Shown here: in pieces, positions 5,891-13,386 of the stretch
Numbering within the stretch: position 1 is the stretch's first letter
Layout of the letters: each line of letters opens with the position of its first letter
Assembly: GCA_017396225.1 (NCBI GenBank)
Contig: JAFQMP010000021.1
Coordinates: forward strand, 1 to 38,389
Origin: Clostridia bacterium
Lineage (GTDB): Bacteria > Bacillota > Clostridia > Oscillospirales > CAG-272
Direction: 5' to 3'
Length of the DNA: 38,389 nucleotides
The notes under the pieces: model-generated
What the model was told of the DNA's origin: nothing
What the model saw: the letters and a program-made list of their open reading frames with translations, nothing else
Database searches by the model: none
Made by a program: the position numbers and the translations under genes

Positions 5891-8017
5891 TCAGGAAAAA
5901 TCAAACACGGCTTTTCCGTCCTGCAGCTTTAGCGCCGCATCAAAGGGCTTGCCCGATTTTTTGGATACAAACCCCTTGATTTTAGAGGTTTTTCCCGTGG
6001 TCAGCAGCAGGCGCATATTGGCGGCGGAGATGACACGCGCACAAATTGAAGTGTTCACACGGAAGTCGCAGCCCTCGCGATACCCCTCGCAGCCATAGCT
6101 GAATTTGCCGCGCAGCACGCGCTTGCCGCAAAGCGGGCAAGCACCAACCTCCTCGCCGTACACACCGATTTCAGTGTCCTCCTCAATCGTCTGCTCCTTG
6201 TTGGCAAAGACGGCACGCACCTCGGCGGCGGCAAGCGCCACGCTCTCCTCCACCGACATTTCACCGCGGAATACCTTTTTCAGTGCCCTGCCCATTTCAC
6301 TGGTGCGGAATTTATCCATACGAATGGCAAGGCGGTCAAGCGACTCTATCAGATATTCACCGCCGGGGAGAATGGTGTAAACGTCCTTATTAAGCGCAAT
6401 ATAGCCACTCTTTCTCGCATTGTCAATGATGCCTGTGCGCGTTGCCTCGGTACCAAGCTCCAAGCCCTCAAAAACAGCGCGATATTCCTCGGCATCGTCA
6501 CTGCCCACGGCATCGCCCTCGCCCTCTACTGCCGCCTCTGCTGCTGCCTTTTCCTCGCGGAAGGGATTCTTCAGGTAATTGTTCAGGGTTTCAATGGTGT
6601 AGTGCTTGGGCGGCGTGGTTTCCTTTTCCTTGGGGGCAAAGGCAACCTCCACCACATCACCCTTGGAAAGCTTGGGGAGCACCTTATCCTTCTGGGTGGA
6701 ATCGTCATATTTCATCCAGCCCTTTTCAAGAATGACAAGCCCCTTCAGGACAAATTCCTCCATATCCCCCACAGCAACCGTGATTTCGGTGCGCTCCGCC
6801 ACGCAGGGCTCAGCACAGAATACGGCGGCAAAGCGGCGGAACACGGTGGAATACACCATATTCTCGCGCTCGGTGAGCTCACCCTTCTTGGGGATTTTAT
6901 AGGTAGGCGTCAAGGCTGAGTGGGACTCGATTTTACTGTCATCAAAAATCTTGGGGCTATCCTTGAAGGTGAGGTTGTAGCCAAGCTCGCAGGCAAGCGA
7001 GATAATCTTGCGCATCTTCCCCTTCTCCGCCGTGGCAAGGTACTCGGAGTTGGTACGGGGATAGGTGAGATAGCCCTTCTCGTAAAGTGCCTGAATGATA
7101 GCAAGGCTATCCGCCATGGACATTTTATACTTTTTGCCAAGCACATTCTGGAGCTTTGACAGTGAATAAAGCTTGCCCGGCTGCAGATTATCCTTTTTGC
7201 GCTTGACCGACTTGACAACCGCGCCCACCTCGTTCATTTTTGCACAAAGCGCGAAGGCGGCATCGCGCGCACTCTCCTCAAATCTCTGCTTACCCGCAAG
7301 CTCCACGACCTCGCCGTTTGTTTTGGCGGCGCTATGGGCAATCAGGTACTTGCTCGGCTTGAAATCGCGGATTGCCATATCACGGTCATAAATGGCGCGG
7401 ACAATGGGGGCAATCACGCGCCCCACGCGCAGGAGCGTGCCGCTTTTTATGGTGGCATAGCGCGTAAGATTTACGCCGTAAAGCCAGTCAATATAGGTGC
7501 GGGCAAAGCCCTCGTTGGCAAGGTTCTGGTAAGACGCCGCATCACCGAGATTGGCAAGCGCCTCACGCACGGTTTCGGGGGTCTGGTCGGGAAGCCAGAG
7601 CCTTTTTTGCGTTTTTGGGGTTTTCAGGGCGTGTGCAACGCAAAGGCGAACGATAATCTCGCCCTCGCGGTCAGCGTCACCCGCATTGACAATGGTATCG
7701 ACGTCCTCGCGGTTGCAAAGCGCGGAAATAATGTTGAACTGCTTGAGCACACCGCTGTCCACGCTCTTTTTGTCCTTATCCTGACGGAGCTCAAAGCGGA
7801 ACTGCTCGGGAATACAGGGCAGCTTATCGAGCGACCAGCGCGCACCTGCATCACCGCCTGTATAGCTCTCAATATCAACAAGAGAAAAGAGGTGGCCGAA
7901 TGCCCAGGTAATGAGATACCCCTCCCCCTCCAAATAACCGTCACGTCGGGTGCATTTGCCAACGCCTGCGGCAATATTGCGTGCAAGGCTCGGCTTTTCG
8001 GCAATAATCAAAACCAT
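5891..8017 (-). CDS. topB: DNA topoisomerase III (type IA)
   Basis: This 708-residue type IA topoisomerase passes one DNA strand through a transient single-strand break and decatenates replication or recombination intermediates. The Toprim domain shows Glu7 (AEKPS) and DADREGE at 114-120. The catalytic tyrosine is Tyr319 in YPRTNSEYL. LGTEATRTGII marks the core, after an acidic alanine-rich insert. The C-terminus has a cysteine module (CPLCGK... GCEG...C) and the KGFVSKKSGKPFDA repeat typical of topoisomerase III rather than TopA. The start ATG follows AGAAAGGA. It has its own promoter and is followed by the P-loop kinase. Confidence 0.95.
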   Translation of the reverse strand: MVLIIAEKPSLARNIAAGVGKCTRRDGYLEGEGYLITWAFGHLFSLVDIESYTGGDAGARWSLDKLPCIPEQFRFELRQDKDKKSVDSGVLKQFNIISALCNREDVDTIVNAGDADREGEIIVRLCVAHALKTPKTQKRLWLPDQTPETVREALANLGDAASYQNLANEGFARTYIDWLYGVNLTRYATIKSGTLLRVGRVIAPIVRAIYDRDMAIRDFKPSKYLIAHSAAKTNGEVVELAGKQRFEESARDAAFALCAKMNEVGAVVKSVKRKKDNLQPGKLYSLSKLQNVLGKKYKMSMADSLAIIQALYEKGYLTYPRTNSEYLATAEKGKMRKIISLACELGYNLTFKDSPKIFDDSKIESHSALTPTYKIPKKGELTERENMVYSTVFRRFAAVFCAEPCVAERTEITVAVGDMEEFVLKGLVILEKGWMKYDDSTQKDKVLPKLSKGDVVEVAFAPKEKETTPPKHYTIETLNNYLKNPFREEKAAAEAAVEGEGDAVGSDDAEEYRAVFEGLELGTEATRTGIIDNARKSGYIALNKDVYTILPGGEYLIESLDRLAIRMDKFRTSEMGRALKKVFRGEMSVEESVALAAAEVRAVFANKEQTIEEDTEIGVYGEEVGACPLCGKRVLRGKFSYGCEGYREGCDFRVNTSICARVISAANMRLLLTTGKTSKIKGFVSKKSGKPFDAALKLQDGKAVFDFS

Positions 8018-8058
8018 CAGCGCACCGTCCTTTCTAAAAACTAAAGTTATACTATATC

Positions 8059-8087
8059 ATTGTAACGCAAAACACAAAAATAGTCAA
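8059..8087 (-). promoter_or_regulatory. Sigma-A promoter of topB
   Basis: TTGACT (8087-8082) and TACAAT (8064-8059) on minus are separated by 17 bp, about 40 bases before the topB ATG. Confidence 0.8.
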
Positions 8088-8152
8088 TCCATACTTGATA
8101 TTTTATTTTGAGAATCGCAAGGCGCAGCCCACACCCCCAATACAAGTCAATT

Positions 8153-8183
8153 AAAAAGGACGGAGCAAAGCTCCGTCCTTTTT
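8153..8183. terminator. Bidirectional terminator, left edge of the RHH/SLOG insert
   Basis: A perfect 14-bp stem (8153-8166 and 8170-8183) around AAA has A5 on the left and T5 on the right. It ends the minus-strand RHH gene and insulates topB. Confidence 0.9.
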
Positions 8184-8194
8184 CCGCAGATAAG

Positions 8195-8368
8195 TTATGC
8201 TCTTTTTCCCGTTTTAATCTCTCCGTGCTTTTTCTCGAAAGTCTCAATCAAATCACGAATGAGCACGAGAATCTGACTGTTGGCACTTCTGCCCTCATAG
8301 TCTGCAATCACGTGTAATTTGTCTAACATTTCTTCTTCAATTCTGATTGATACACTTTTTATAGCCAT
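8195..8368 (-). CDS. Small ribbon-helix-helix (Arc/CopG-type) DNA-binding protein
   Basis: This 57-residue protein begins MAIKSVSIRIEEEMLDKL and continues through HVIADYEGRSANSQILVLI to a basic tail. The N-terminal beta-strand SVSIRI, the helix EEEMLDKLHVIADYEG and the RSANSQILVLIRDLIETFE helix form a complete ribbon-helix-helix fold. Such proteins bind DNA as dimers through the strand and often repress their own operon. The ATG follows CGAGGTTTTTT, a moderate ribosome binding site. It is divergent from the SLOG gene across 110 bp that contains two copies of TATATCCAwTTTG, a candidate operator. An antitoxin or a plasmid-type regulator is a possible alternative role. Confidence 0.85.
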   Translation of the reverse strand: MAIKSVSIRIEEEMLDKLHVIADYEGRSANSQILVLIRDLIETFEKKHGEIKTGKRA

Positions 8369-8397
8369 AAAAAACCTCGTTTTGAGTTTGATATGTA

Positions 8398-8426
8398 TTT
8401 ACTTTATATCCATTTTGTGTTAAAAT
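8398..8426 (+). promoter_or_regulatory. Sigma-A promoter of the SLOG gene
   Basis: TTTACT (8398-8403) and TAAAAT (8421-8426) are 17 bp apart. The expected leader is about 46 bases. Confidence 0.75.
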
Positions 8427-8469
8427 GTTAAATATAGGCTCGAAATATGTTCAAAGTATATCCAATTTG
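8405..8469. promoter_or_regulatory. Candidate operator: two direct repeats TATATCCAwTTTG
   Basis: TATATCCATTTTG (8405-8417) lies in the promoter spacer and TATATCCAATTTG (8457-8469) in the leader just before the ribosome binding site. The two copies are 52 bp apart (about five helical turns) and match at 12 of 13 bases. Binding by the RHH protein is inferred, not shown. Confidence 0.45.
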
Positions 8470-8478
8470 AGGTGTAAT

Positions 8479-8814
8479 ATGAAATTAGCAATTGTTGGTT
8501 CAAGAAATTTAACAAATATCATACTTGACGATTATATCTCGGAAAAGGTGCTGGAAATCGTATCAGGCGGAGCAATCGGTATCGATTTTTGTGCAGCGGA
8601 ATACGCAAAAAGAAAGGGCTTACGTCTTGTAGAATTTTTACCGCAATACGAGCGATACGGACGTGCAGCACCAATCATAAGAAATAAAGAAATTGTAGAT
8701 TATGCAGATGAAATTTTAGTTTTTTGGAACGGATATTCAAAGGGGACCCTGTCGGTCATCAAATATGCGCAAAAAGCAGAAAAACCGTGTAAAATTATAC
8801 TTTATAGTAAATAA
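8479..8814 (+). CDS. SLOG-domain protein (DUF2493/DprA-like Rossmann fold)
   Basis: This 111-residue single-domain protein has the SLOG signature: AIVGSRN at the N-terminus, SGGAIGID in the middle, then RNKEIVDYADEILVFW and KGT. SLOG domains bind nucleotide-derived ligands or nucleic acid and occur in DprA, LOG phosphoribohydrolases and many phage and conflict proteins. This one most resembles the short DUF2493 kind. The ATG is preceded by TTGAGGTGT. An earlier in-frame ATG at 8425 lies in the -10 box. The gene is visibly more AT-rich than its neighbours, diverges from a ribbon-helix-helix gene and is boxed between terminators, which suggests acquisition. Its molecular role is unknown. Confidence 0.82.
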   Translation: MKLAIVGSRNLTNIILDDYISEKVLEIVSGGAIGIDFCAAEYAKRKGLRLVEFLPQYERYGRAAPIIRNKEIVDYADEILVFWNGYSKGTLSVIKYAQKAEKPCKIILYSK

Positions 8815-8841
8815 AGGGACAGACTGTCTGTCCCTTTATTT
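8809..8841. terminator. Bidirectional terminator, right edge of the RHH/SLOG insert
   Basis: A perfect 15-bp stem (8809-8823 and 8827-8841) with loop CTG includes the SLOG stop codon in its left arm. It serves both the SLOG gene and the convergent rqcH. Confidence 0.9.
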
Positions 8842-8847
8842 ATACGA

Positions 8848-10611
8848 TTATTTCACGCGCAAACGCGCGATGGCTTCCTTATCGGGGGTGACGGTGGCGC
8901 TCCAGTTGGTATGATAAATCACAAAGCCGGGCTTGCCGCCGGGTGTGCGCTTCAGGTGCCTGATGAGGGTGTAATCCACCTCAGTCATCGGCGCGCCGTC
9001 GGCAGCTGAAAAAATTGCGGCAATTGAGGCTGCCTCGGTAAAGTCTGCTGCGGGCGGCTCCGCCTTGCCCTCAAGGAGCATCACCACGTGAGAGCCCGGC
9101 ATACCCTTGACGTGGAACCAAAAATCGTTTTTGGTGGCAATTTTGTGGGTAATATGCTCGTTTTGCAGATTGTTTTTTCCGCAGAGCACCCGATAGCCGC
9201 CCGAGGTACGGTATTCGGCAAAGCCCGGCGTCGGCGTGCCTCTGCCGCGGCGCTCCACCATTCGCACACGCGAGGCGTAGCCTGCGCGTGCAAGCTCCTC
9301 ACGGATTTCCAAAAGGTCGGTGGGCGTTTCCGCCGAGGCAAGTGCGGTTTCCACGGTGTCAAGATAGGCAAGCTCAGCCTCGCCAATGGCGATTTGCCTG
9401 GCAAGCTCCGCCTTTGCCGTTTTGCTCTTGTTGTATTTCTTGTAATAGCGCTGCGCATTGGCGGTGGGAGAAAGGCGGGGGTCAAGCGCAACCTCTACGG
9501 TACCAAAGCTGCCGTCCTCGCGGTAATCCTCATAATCAGTCAGGGTCACGCGTTCATCACCGCGCGCAAGCGCATAGCAATTGGCAACTATCAAATCACC
9601 CATGCGCTTATAGGTTTCACCTGCCGCGCTTTCTGCAAGCTCAGTGCGCTGCAAGGAAAGCTTGTTTGTAATGCGCTGCCTTGCGCTCGTCACAAGGCGG
9701 ACCACATCGGTGGCGCGTTGCTTGACGCGTGCCTCGCGGTCACGCGTGCCAAACCACATATCAAGCAGTGCTGAGGGGGATTCCACGAAACGCAGCTTAT
9801 CATACTGCGTAAGGGGCAAAAAGGCGTATTCTCTGGGGTGCTCGGCATCATCTAAGACAAGGCAGGGAGAAAAGCGTTTTTCTGCAATATCCCCAAAAAC
9901 GGTATGAAAAACACGATATAATGCACCGCCGTCAAGGGCGCTTGCAGGGGTGTCGGTTTCTCCGCTGGCGCGGTAGACAATCTCCCTTGCCAGGACGGCA
10001 GAAATACCAAGGTAGTTGGCAGTAATCCACTTGTCGGCAGGGCGCTCCCCTGCGCCCGAAAGGGCGGATAGAAAATCCGCCTTGCACTCCTTGCGCGGGT
10101 CGCGCTTATCCTGCGGCGGAGGCAGCTCATAGCGCATACCAGGCAGAACCTGTCTTAAGCTGCTGGTGGTAAAGTCCACGGGGCGCAGCACGGCAAGTAT
10201 CTTCCCTTCACCGTCTGTTAAAATCAGATTGCTGTATTTACCCATCATCTCCGCGACAAGGCGGCTCTTGGTAGGAAAGCCCATTTCATCGCGGGTATCC
10301 CACTCCAAAACCAGCACGCGCTCAAAGCCCTCCTGTCTGACGGCGGCAAGGCGCGCACCCGACAGGCGTTTGCGCAACAGCTGACAGAACTGCGGCGGAT
10401 TTTGCGGATTTTCCAAGGGAATTTCGGTAAAGCCGATACGCGGATTGGAGGAGCCCGCGTTAATCAGCAGGCGGCGACCGCCCGAAAAGGTGCGCAGCAG
10501 GAGCACAACGGTATCGCGCTCGGGCTGATGAATTTTCTCAATGGCGGCGCCGAGCGCCACCTGCTCAATTTCTGCCGCAAGTGCGGCAAGAAAGCCTGCA
10601 TCAAGTGCCAT
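8848..10611 (-). CDS. rqcH: RqcH, NFACT-family ribosome quality-control protein
   Basis: This 587-residue NFACT protein (also annotated fibronectin-binding protein FbpA) binds split 50S subunits carrying stalled peptidyl-tRNA and recruits tRNA-Ala to add C-terminal alanine tails. The NFACT-N domain opens with LDAGFLAALAAEI and contains NPRIGFTE. A long helical coiled coil lies in the middle. The NFACT-R domain has NDFWFHVKGMPGSHVVM, then KRTPGGKPGFVIYHTNWSATV at the C-terminus. The start ATG follows GAAAGGAGC. It is 82 bp downstream of the HAD gene on the same strand, with no clear promoter between. Confidence 0.93.
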   Translation of the reverse strand: MALDAGFLAALAAEIEQVALGAAIEKIHQPERDTVVLLLRTFSGGRRLLINAGSSNPRIGFTEIPLENPQNPPQFCQLLRKRLSGARLAAVRQEGFERVLVLEWDTRDEMGFPTKSRLVAEMMGKYSNLILTDGEGKILAVLRPVDFTTSSLRQVLPGMRYELPPPQDKRDPRKECKADFLSALSGAGERPADKWITANYLGISAVLAREIVYRASGETDTPASALDGGALYRVFHTVFGDIAEKRFSPCLVLDDAEHPREYAFLPLTQYDKLRFVESPSALLDMWFGTRDREARVKQRATDVVRLVTSARQRITNKLSLQRTELAESAAGETYKRMGDLIVANCYALARGDERVTLTDYEDYREDGSFGTVEVALDPRLSPTANAQRYYKKYNKSKTAKAELARQIAIGEAELAYLDTVETALASAETPTDLLEIREELARAGYASRVRMVERRGRGTPTPGFAEYRTSGGYRVLCGKNNLQNEHITHKIATKNDFWFHVKGMPGSHVVMLLEGKAEPPAADFTEAASIAAIFSAADGAPMTEVDYTLIRHLKRTPGGKPGFVIYHTNWSATVTPDKEAIARLRVK

Positions 10612-10693
10612 ACCCTGCTCCTTTCGTGAATTTTTGGTTTACAATTACCCAAATGGGACGTCGGGGCGCCGCCCCCTACATCAAAAATAAATC

Positions 10694-11518
10694 TTATGCA
10701 CCGAAAATGGCGGTATTGACCTCATCAAGCGAGGGGAAAACGTAATCGGGCTTGTCAGCCTCGGCGGCAGCGTCCACGTCCTCCATTTTGGTTTCGCCCG
10801 AAAGGACAAGCACGGCGGTCACGCCATGACGCTTGCCTACGGCAATATCGGTATACAGGCGGTCACCGAAAATGCACATCTTATCGGTGGTTGTGTCGGT
10901 TGCCTCGCAAATCATCTCAATGGTTTCCTTGTAGGGCTTGCCGAAATAGGTGGGCGTTTTTCCTGTGGAGGCGGTGACAAAGGCGGCAATTGCGCCGCTA
11001 TCGGGAATAAAGCCTGTTTCAGTGGGGCAATTGAAATCGGGGTGAGTGGAGAGATACTCGGCACCGCCACGTACCAGACGGCAGGCATTGTCAAGCTTTT
11101 CATAAGTCAGTGTGGTGTCAAAGCTTGTCACGACAATATCGGCAGATTGCTCCTTGCCCGTGAGCATCGGAATACCGTTTTCGCGGAAATTCTCCACAAG
11201 CTCATCGGTGCCGACAAGATAGACGCTCTTCCCCTTACGGTGACGCTTGAGATACTCAATCGTCACGTCGCCGGAGGTCATAATTTCATCGCGCGTGGGC
11301 GAAAAGCCGAGCTTTGTCAGCTTTTCTGCATAGTAAGCAGTGGTATGCGAGGCATTATTGGTGAAAAACAGCACACGTTTGCCTGCTTTCCGCAGGTTTT
11401 CAATAAACGTAATCGCAAACGGAAACACCTGAAAGCCCAGATAAATGGTGCCGTCCATATCAAAAATATAGAGCTCCTTATCCGCAAGGGGCGCGGTGGT
11501 GGGATTTTCAAAACTCAT
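10694..11518 (-). CDS. HAD-IIA family phosphatase (NagD/p-nitrophenylphosphatase-like)
   Basis: This 274-residue HAD hydrolase shows motif I DMDGTIYLG, motif II FFTNNAS and motif III/IV IFGDRLYTDIAVG. Its large cap lies between motifs II and III, placing it in subfamily IIA with NagD and AraL. It probably dephosphorylates small sugar or nucleotide phosphates in the cytoplasm, and the substrate cannot be read from the sequence. GAAGGAG precedes the ATG. It is transcribed away from coaW from an interleaved promoter pair and is followed by rqcH. Confidence 0.9.
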   Translation of the reverse strand: MSFENPTTAPLADKELYIFDMDGTIYLGFQVFPFAITFIENLRKAGKRVLFFTNNASHTTAYYAEKLTKLGFSPTRDEIMTSGDVTIEYLKRHRKGKSVYLVGTDELVENFRENGIPMLTGKEQSADIVVTSFDTTLTYEKLDNACRLVRGGAEYLSTHPDFNCPTETGFIPDSGAIAAFVTASTGKTPTYFGKPYKETIEMICEATDTTTDKMCIFGDRLYTDIAVGKRHGVTAVLVLSGETKMEDVDAAAEADKPDYVFPSLDEVNTAIFGA

Positions 11519-11548
11519 AGCTTGTCTCCTTCAAATTTTATACTCATA

Positions 11549-11577
11549 ATTATATCATACCCTTGATTTTTTTGCAA
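11549..11577 (-). promoter_or_regulatory. Sigma-A promoter of the HAD phosphatase gene
   Basis: TTGCAA (11577-11572) and TATAAT (11554-11549) on minus are 17 bp apart, with TG for an extended -10. The element overlaps the coaW promoter. Confidence 0.85.
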
Positions 11578-11591
11578 GTCTGTGATAGAAT
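11563..11591 (+). promoter_or_regulatory. Sigma-A promoter of coaW
   Basis: TTGATT (11563-11568) and TAGAAT (11586-11591) are 17 bp apart, with TG before the -10 box. The -35 box lies inside the spacer of the opposite promoter. Confidence 0.75.
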
Positions 11592-11624
11592 TAATAAAAC
11601 AATCTTGGGTGAGGTGATTTGACA

Positions 11625-12476
11625 ATGGGAAAGGCTGTACTCGGTATTGATGTTGGCGGCAGCGCCACCAAAATCGTCGGCTTCCGCGAGACCGAACAGG
11701 GACGCGTGCTGATTGCACCGCAGCTGGTGCAGGCAAACGACCCGCTGACCTCTATTTACGGTGCATTTGGCAAATTTACCATGGAAAATGGACTTTCCAT
11801 GGAGGATATTTCCTGCGTGATGATGACAGGCGTTGGCTCCACCTTTGCGGAAAAACCGCTGTATGCAGGGCTTGATTGCCGCGTGGTGCCCGAATTTGAG
11901 AGTGTCGGGCGTGGCGGTCTTTACCTTTCGGGACTTGATGAGGCAATTGTCGTCAGCATGGGCACGGGCACTGCACTCATTCACGCCAAGAAAAATGCTG
12001 CGGGTGAGGTTCAAGTCGCTCACCTTGGCGGTACAGGCGTGGGCGGCGGTACGCTGCTCGGGCTTTCCCGCCTGATGCTGAGCGTGGAAACCGTTGAGCA
12101 CATTGAGGCACTTGCCAAGAAAGGCGACCTCTCCAAAATTGACCTGCGCATCGGCGATATTTCCAAGAAATCGCTGCACCCCGGTATGAATGCCGAGCTG
12201 ACGGCAGCCAACTTCGGCAAGCTCTCCGACCTTGCCACGAAAAACGATATTGCCCTCGGCATTGCCAATATGGTCAGCGAAACCATTGGTATGCTTGCCG
12301 TATTTGCCGCACGCAGCCACAGCGTTTCTCAGGTGGTCCTGACAGGTAACCTGACCAGCCTTGCCTCGGTACGCCGCGTATTTGAAATTCTGGAGCGCAC
12401 CTTCGGCATTCAGTTTATTATTCCCGAAAATGCGCAGTACGGTACAGTCATTGGCGCAGCACTCGGCGCAGAATAA
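11625..12476 (+). CDS. coaW: Type II pantothenate kinase
   Basis: This 283-residue kinase phosphorylates pantothenate, the first step of coenzyme A synthesis. It has the ASKHA fold of the type II (staphylococcal CoaW/eukaryotic) family: phosphate loop GIDVGGSATK at the N-terminus, MTGVGS, the GTGTALI loop, GGTGVGGGTLLGL and LTAANFG, and a C-terminal GTVIGAALG. The ATG at 11625 is chosen over an in-frame TTG at 11619, because GAGGTG lies eight bases before the ATG and only two before the TTG. It stands alone between its promoter and a strong terminator. Confidence 0.92.
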   Translation: MGKAVLGIDVGGSATKIVGFRETEQGRVLIAPQLVQANDPLTSIYGAFGKFTMENGLSMEDISCVMMTGVGSTFAEKPLYAGLDCRVVPEFESVGRGGLYLSGLDEAIVVSMGTGTALIHAKKNAAGEVQVAHLGGTGVGGGTLLGLSRLMLSVETVEHIEALAKKGDLSKIDLRIGDISKKSLHPGMNAELTAANFGKLSDLATKNDIALGIANMVSETIGMLAVFAARSHSVSQVVLTGNLTSLASVRRVFEILERTFGIQFIIPENAQYGTVIGAALGAE

Positions 12477-12485
12477 CAAAAATAT

Positions 12486-12512
12486 AAAAAAGCCCCCATT
12501 GGGGGCTTTTTT
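12486..12512. terminator. Bidirectional rho-independent terminator
   Basis: AAAAAAGCCCCCA and its exact inverse TGGGGGCTTTTTT face each other with one central base. It serves coaW on plus and the membrane-protein gene on minus. Confidence 0.95.
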
Positions 12513-12513
12513 G

Positions 12514-13323
12514 TTATTTTGTCAGTGACAGATAAAACGCCACGGCAGCGTTATAGGCATCTACATCGCTGTTATTGCCGAGAATACCGGGCTGCATAAG
12601 GCAGATGTAGGTGTTCTCGGGCAGGGCGTTACGGACAGCCGAATTTTCACGCCAAAGGGCGGTATCGGCGAGACGCACGCCGTAAATACGTGTGCTTCCG
12701 TCCTCCATAACGGTGGGCGCGGCACCCGCGGGGGGTGTTTCGCCAAAATAGGCGGAAACATCGGCAAGGCAAACGCTTTTCTGACTGTACTCCTCAAAAA
12801 GCCAAGGGGAAACAAAAACAATCGCCGCATCACCTGTAGTGAGGTACTGTCGGAACAGATCGTATTCCTGCGCGTTCTGGGCGGTGCTGATTTCCTTGCC
12901 GATGGGATTTCCCTCCTCATCGACGCGCGCCGCCTCGTCCTTGATTTCCTGCTCGGAATAGACGCTGTAATAATTGATTTTAACGGTTTTGCTATCATCA
13001 CCATTGATATCCTCGGCAAGATAGGTGGCAAGACACTTTTGCAGATTGGTAAGCCCCGCCTCATCGGTGGTAAAGCTGTAAGGGCCTGCCATCACAACCG
13101 TGACATCGGGCTCCTCCTCCCTGCCGCACATCTGCAAAATGCAGACAAGCAGCACCACGGAAATAAAAAGTCCGCCAATTACCAGCCATTTATGATGATA
13201 CCAGAAATTATCAAGCCAACGATAAACCTTGCCGTGCTTGCGTGGGGGGCGAGGGGAGCCGTCAGGCGCCACACGTCTGATATCGTGCGCCTCCAGCTTC
13301 TCCTCTCTCTCGTGCTCTCTCAT
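12514..13323 (-). CDS. Unrecognised signal-anchor membrane protein
   Basis: I do not recognise this 269-residue protein. Residues 1-45 are charged and basic, ending in a WYHHKW belt. Residues about 46-66 are a single membrane helix (LVIGGLFISVVLLVCILQM). The remaining 200 residues should lie outside the cell and look like a soluble alpha/beta domain: VTVVMAGPYSF, then GDAAIVFVSPWLFEEYSQ. This weakly recalls an extracellular solute-binding lobe. GAAGGAG precedes the ATG. It follows lysS on the same strand but is separated by a terminator; TTGACT overlapping the lysS stop is at best a weak -35 box. Confidence 0.75.
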   Translation of the reverse strand: MREHEREEKLEAHDIRRVAPDGSPRPPRKHGKVYRWLDNFWYHHKWLVIGGLFISVVLLVCILQMCGREEEPDVTVVMAGPYSFTTDEAGLTNLQKCLATYLAEDINGDDSKTVKINYYSVYSEQEIKDEAARVDEEGNPIGKEISTAQNAQEYDLFRQYLTTGDAAIVFVSPWLFEEYSQKSVCLADVSAYFGETPPAGAAPTVMEDGSTRIYGVRLADTALWRENSAVRNALPENTYICLMQPGILGNNSDVDAYNAAVAFYLSLTK

Positions 13324-13340
13324 ATAATCTCCTTCATTTT

Positions 13341-13379
13341 GAAAAACGGACTGCTATGAGAAATATCGTAGCAGTCCGT
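13341..13379 (-). terminator. Terminator downstream of lysS
   Basis: Stem ACGGACTGCTA/TAGCAGTCCGT (13346-13356 with 13369-13379) has a 12-base loop and is followed on minus by TTTTTC. Its T-run is immediately before the ribosome binding site of the membrane-protein gene. Confidence 0.8.
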
Positions 13380-13386
13380 AGATTTT

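Noticed and set aside
8153-8841. Insertion sequence or transposon carrying the RHH/SLOG genes
   Set aside because: No transposase, no matching terminal repeats and no target duplication were seen. The two bounding palindromes differ in sequence and read as terminators.
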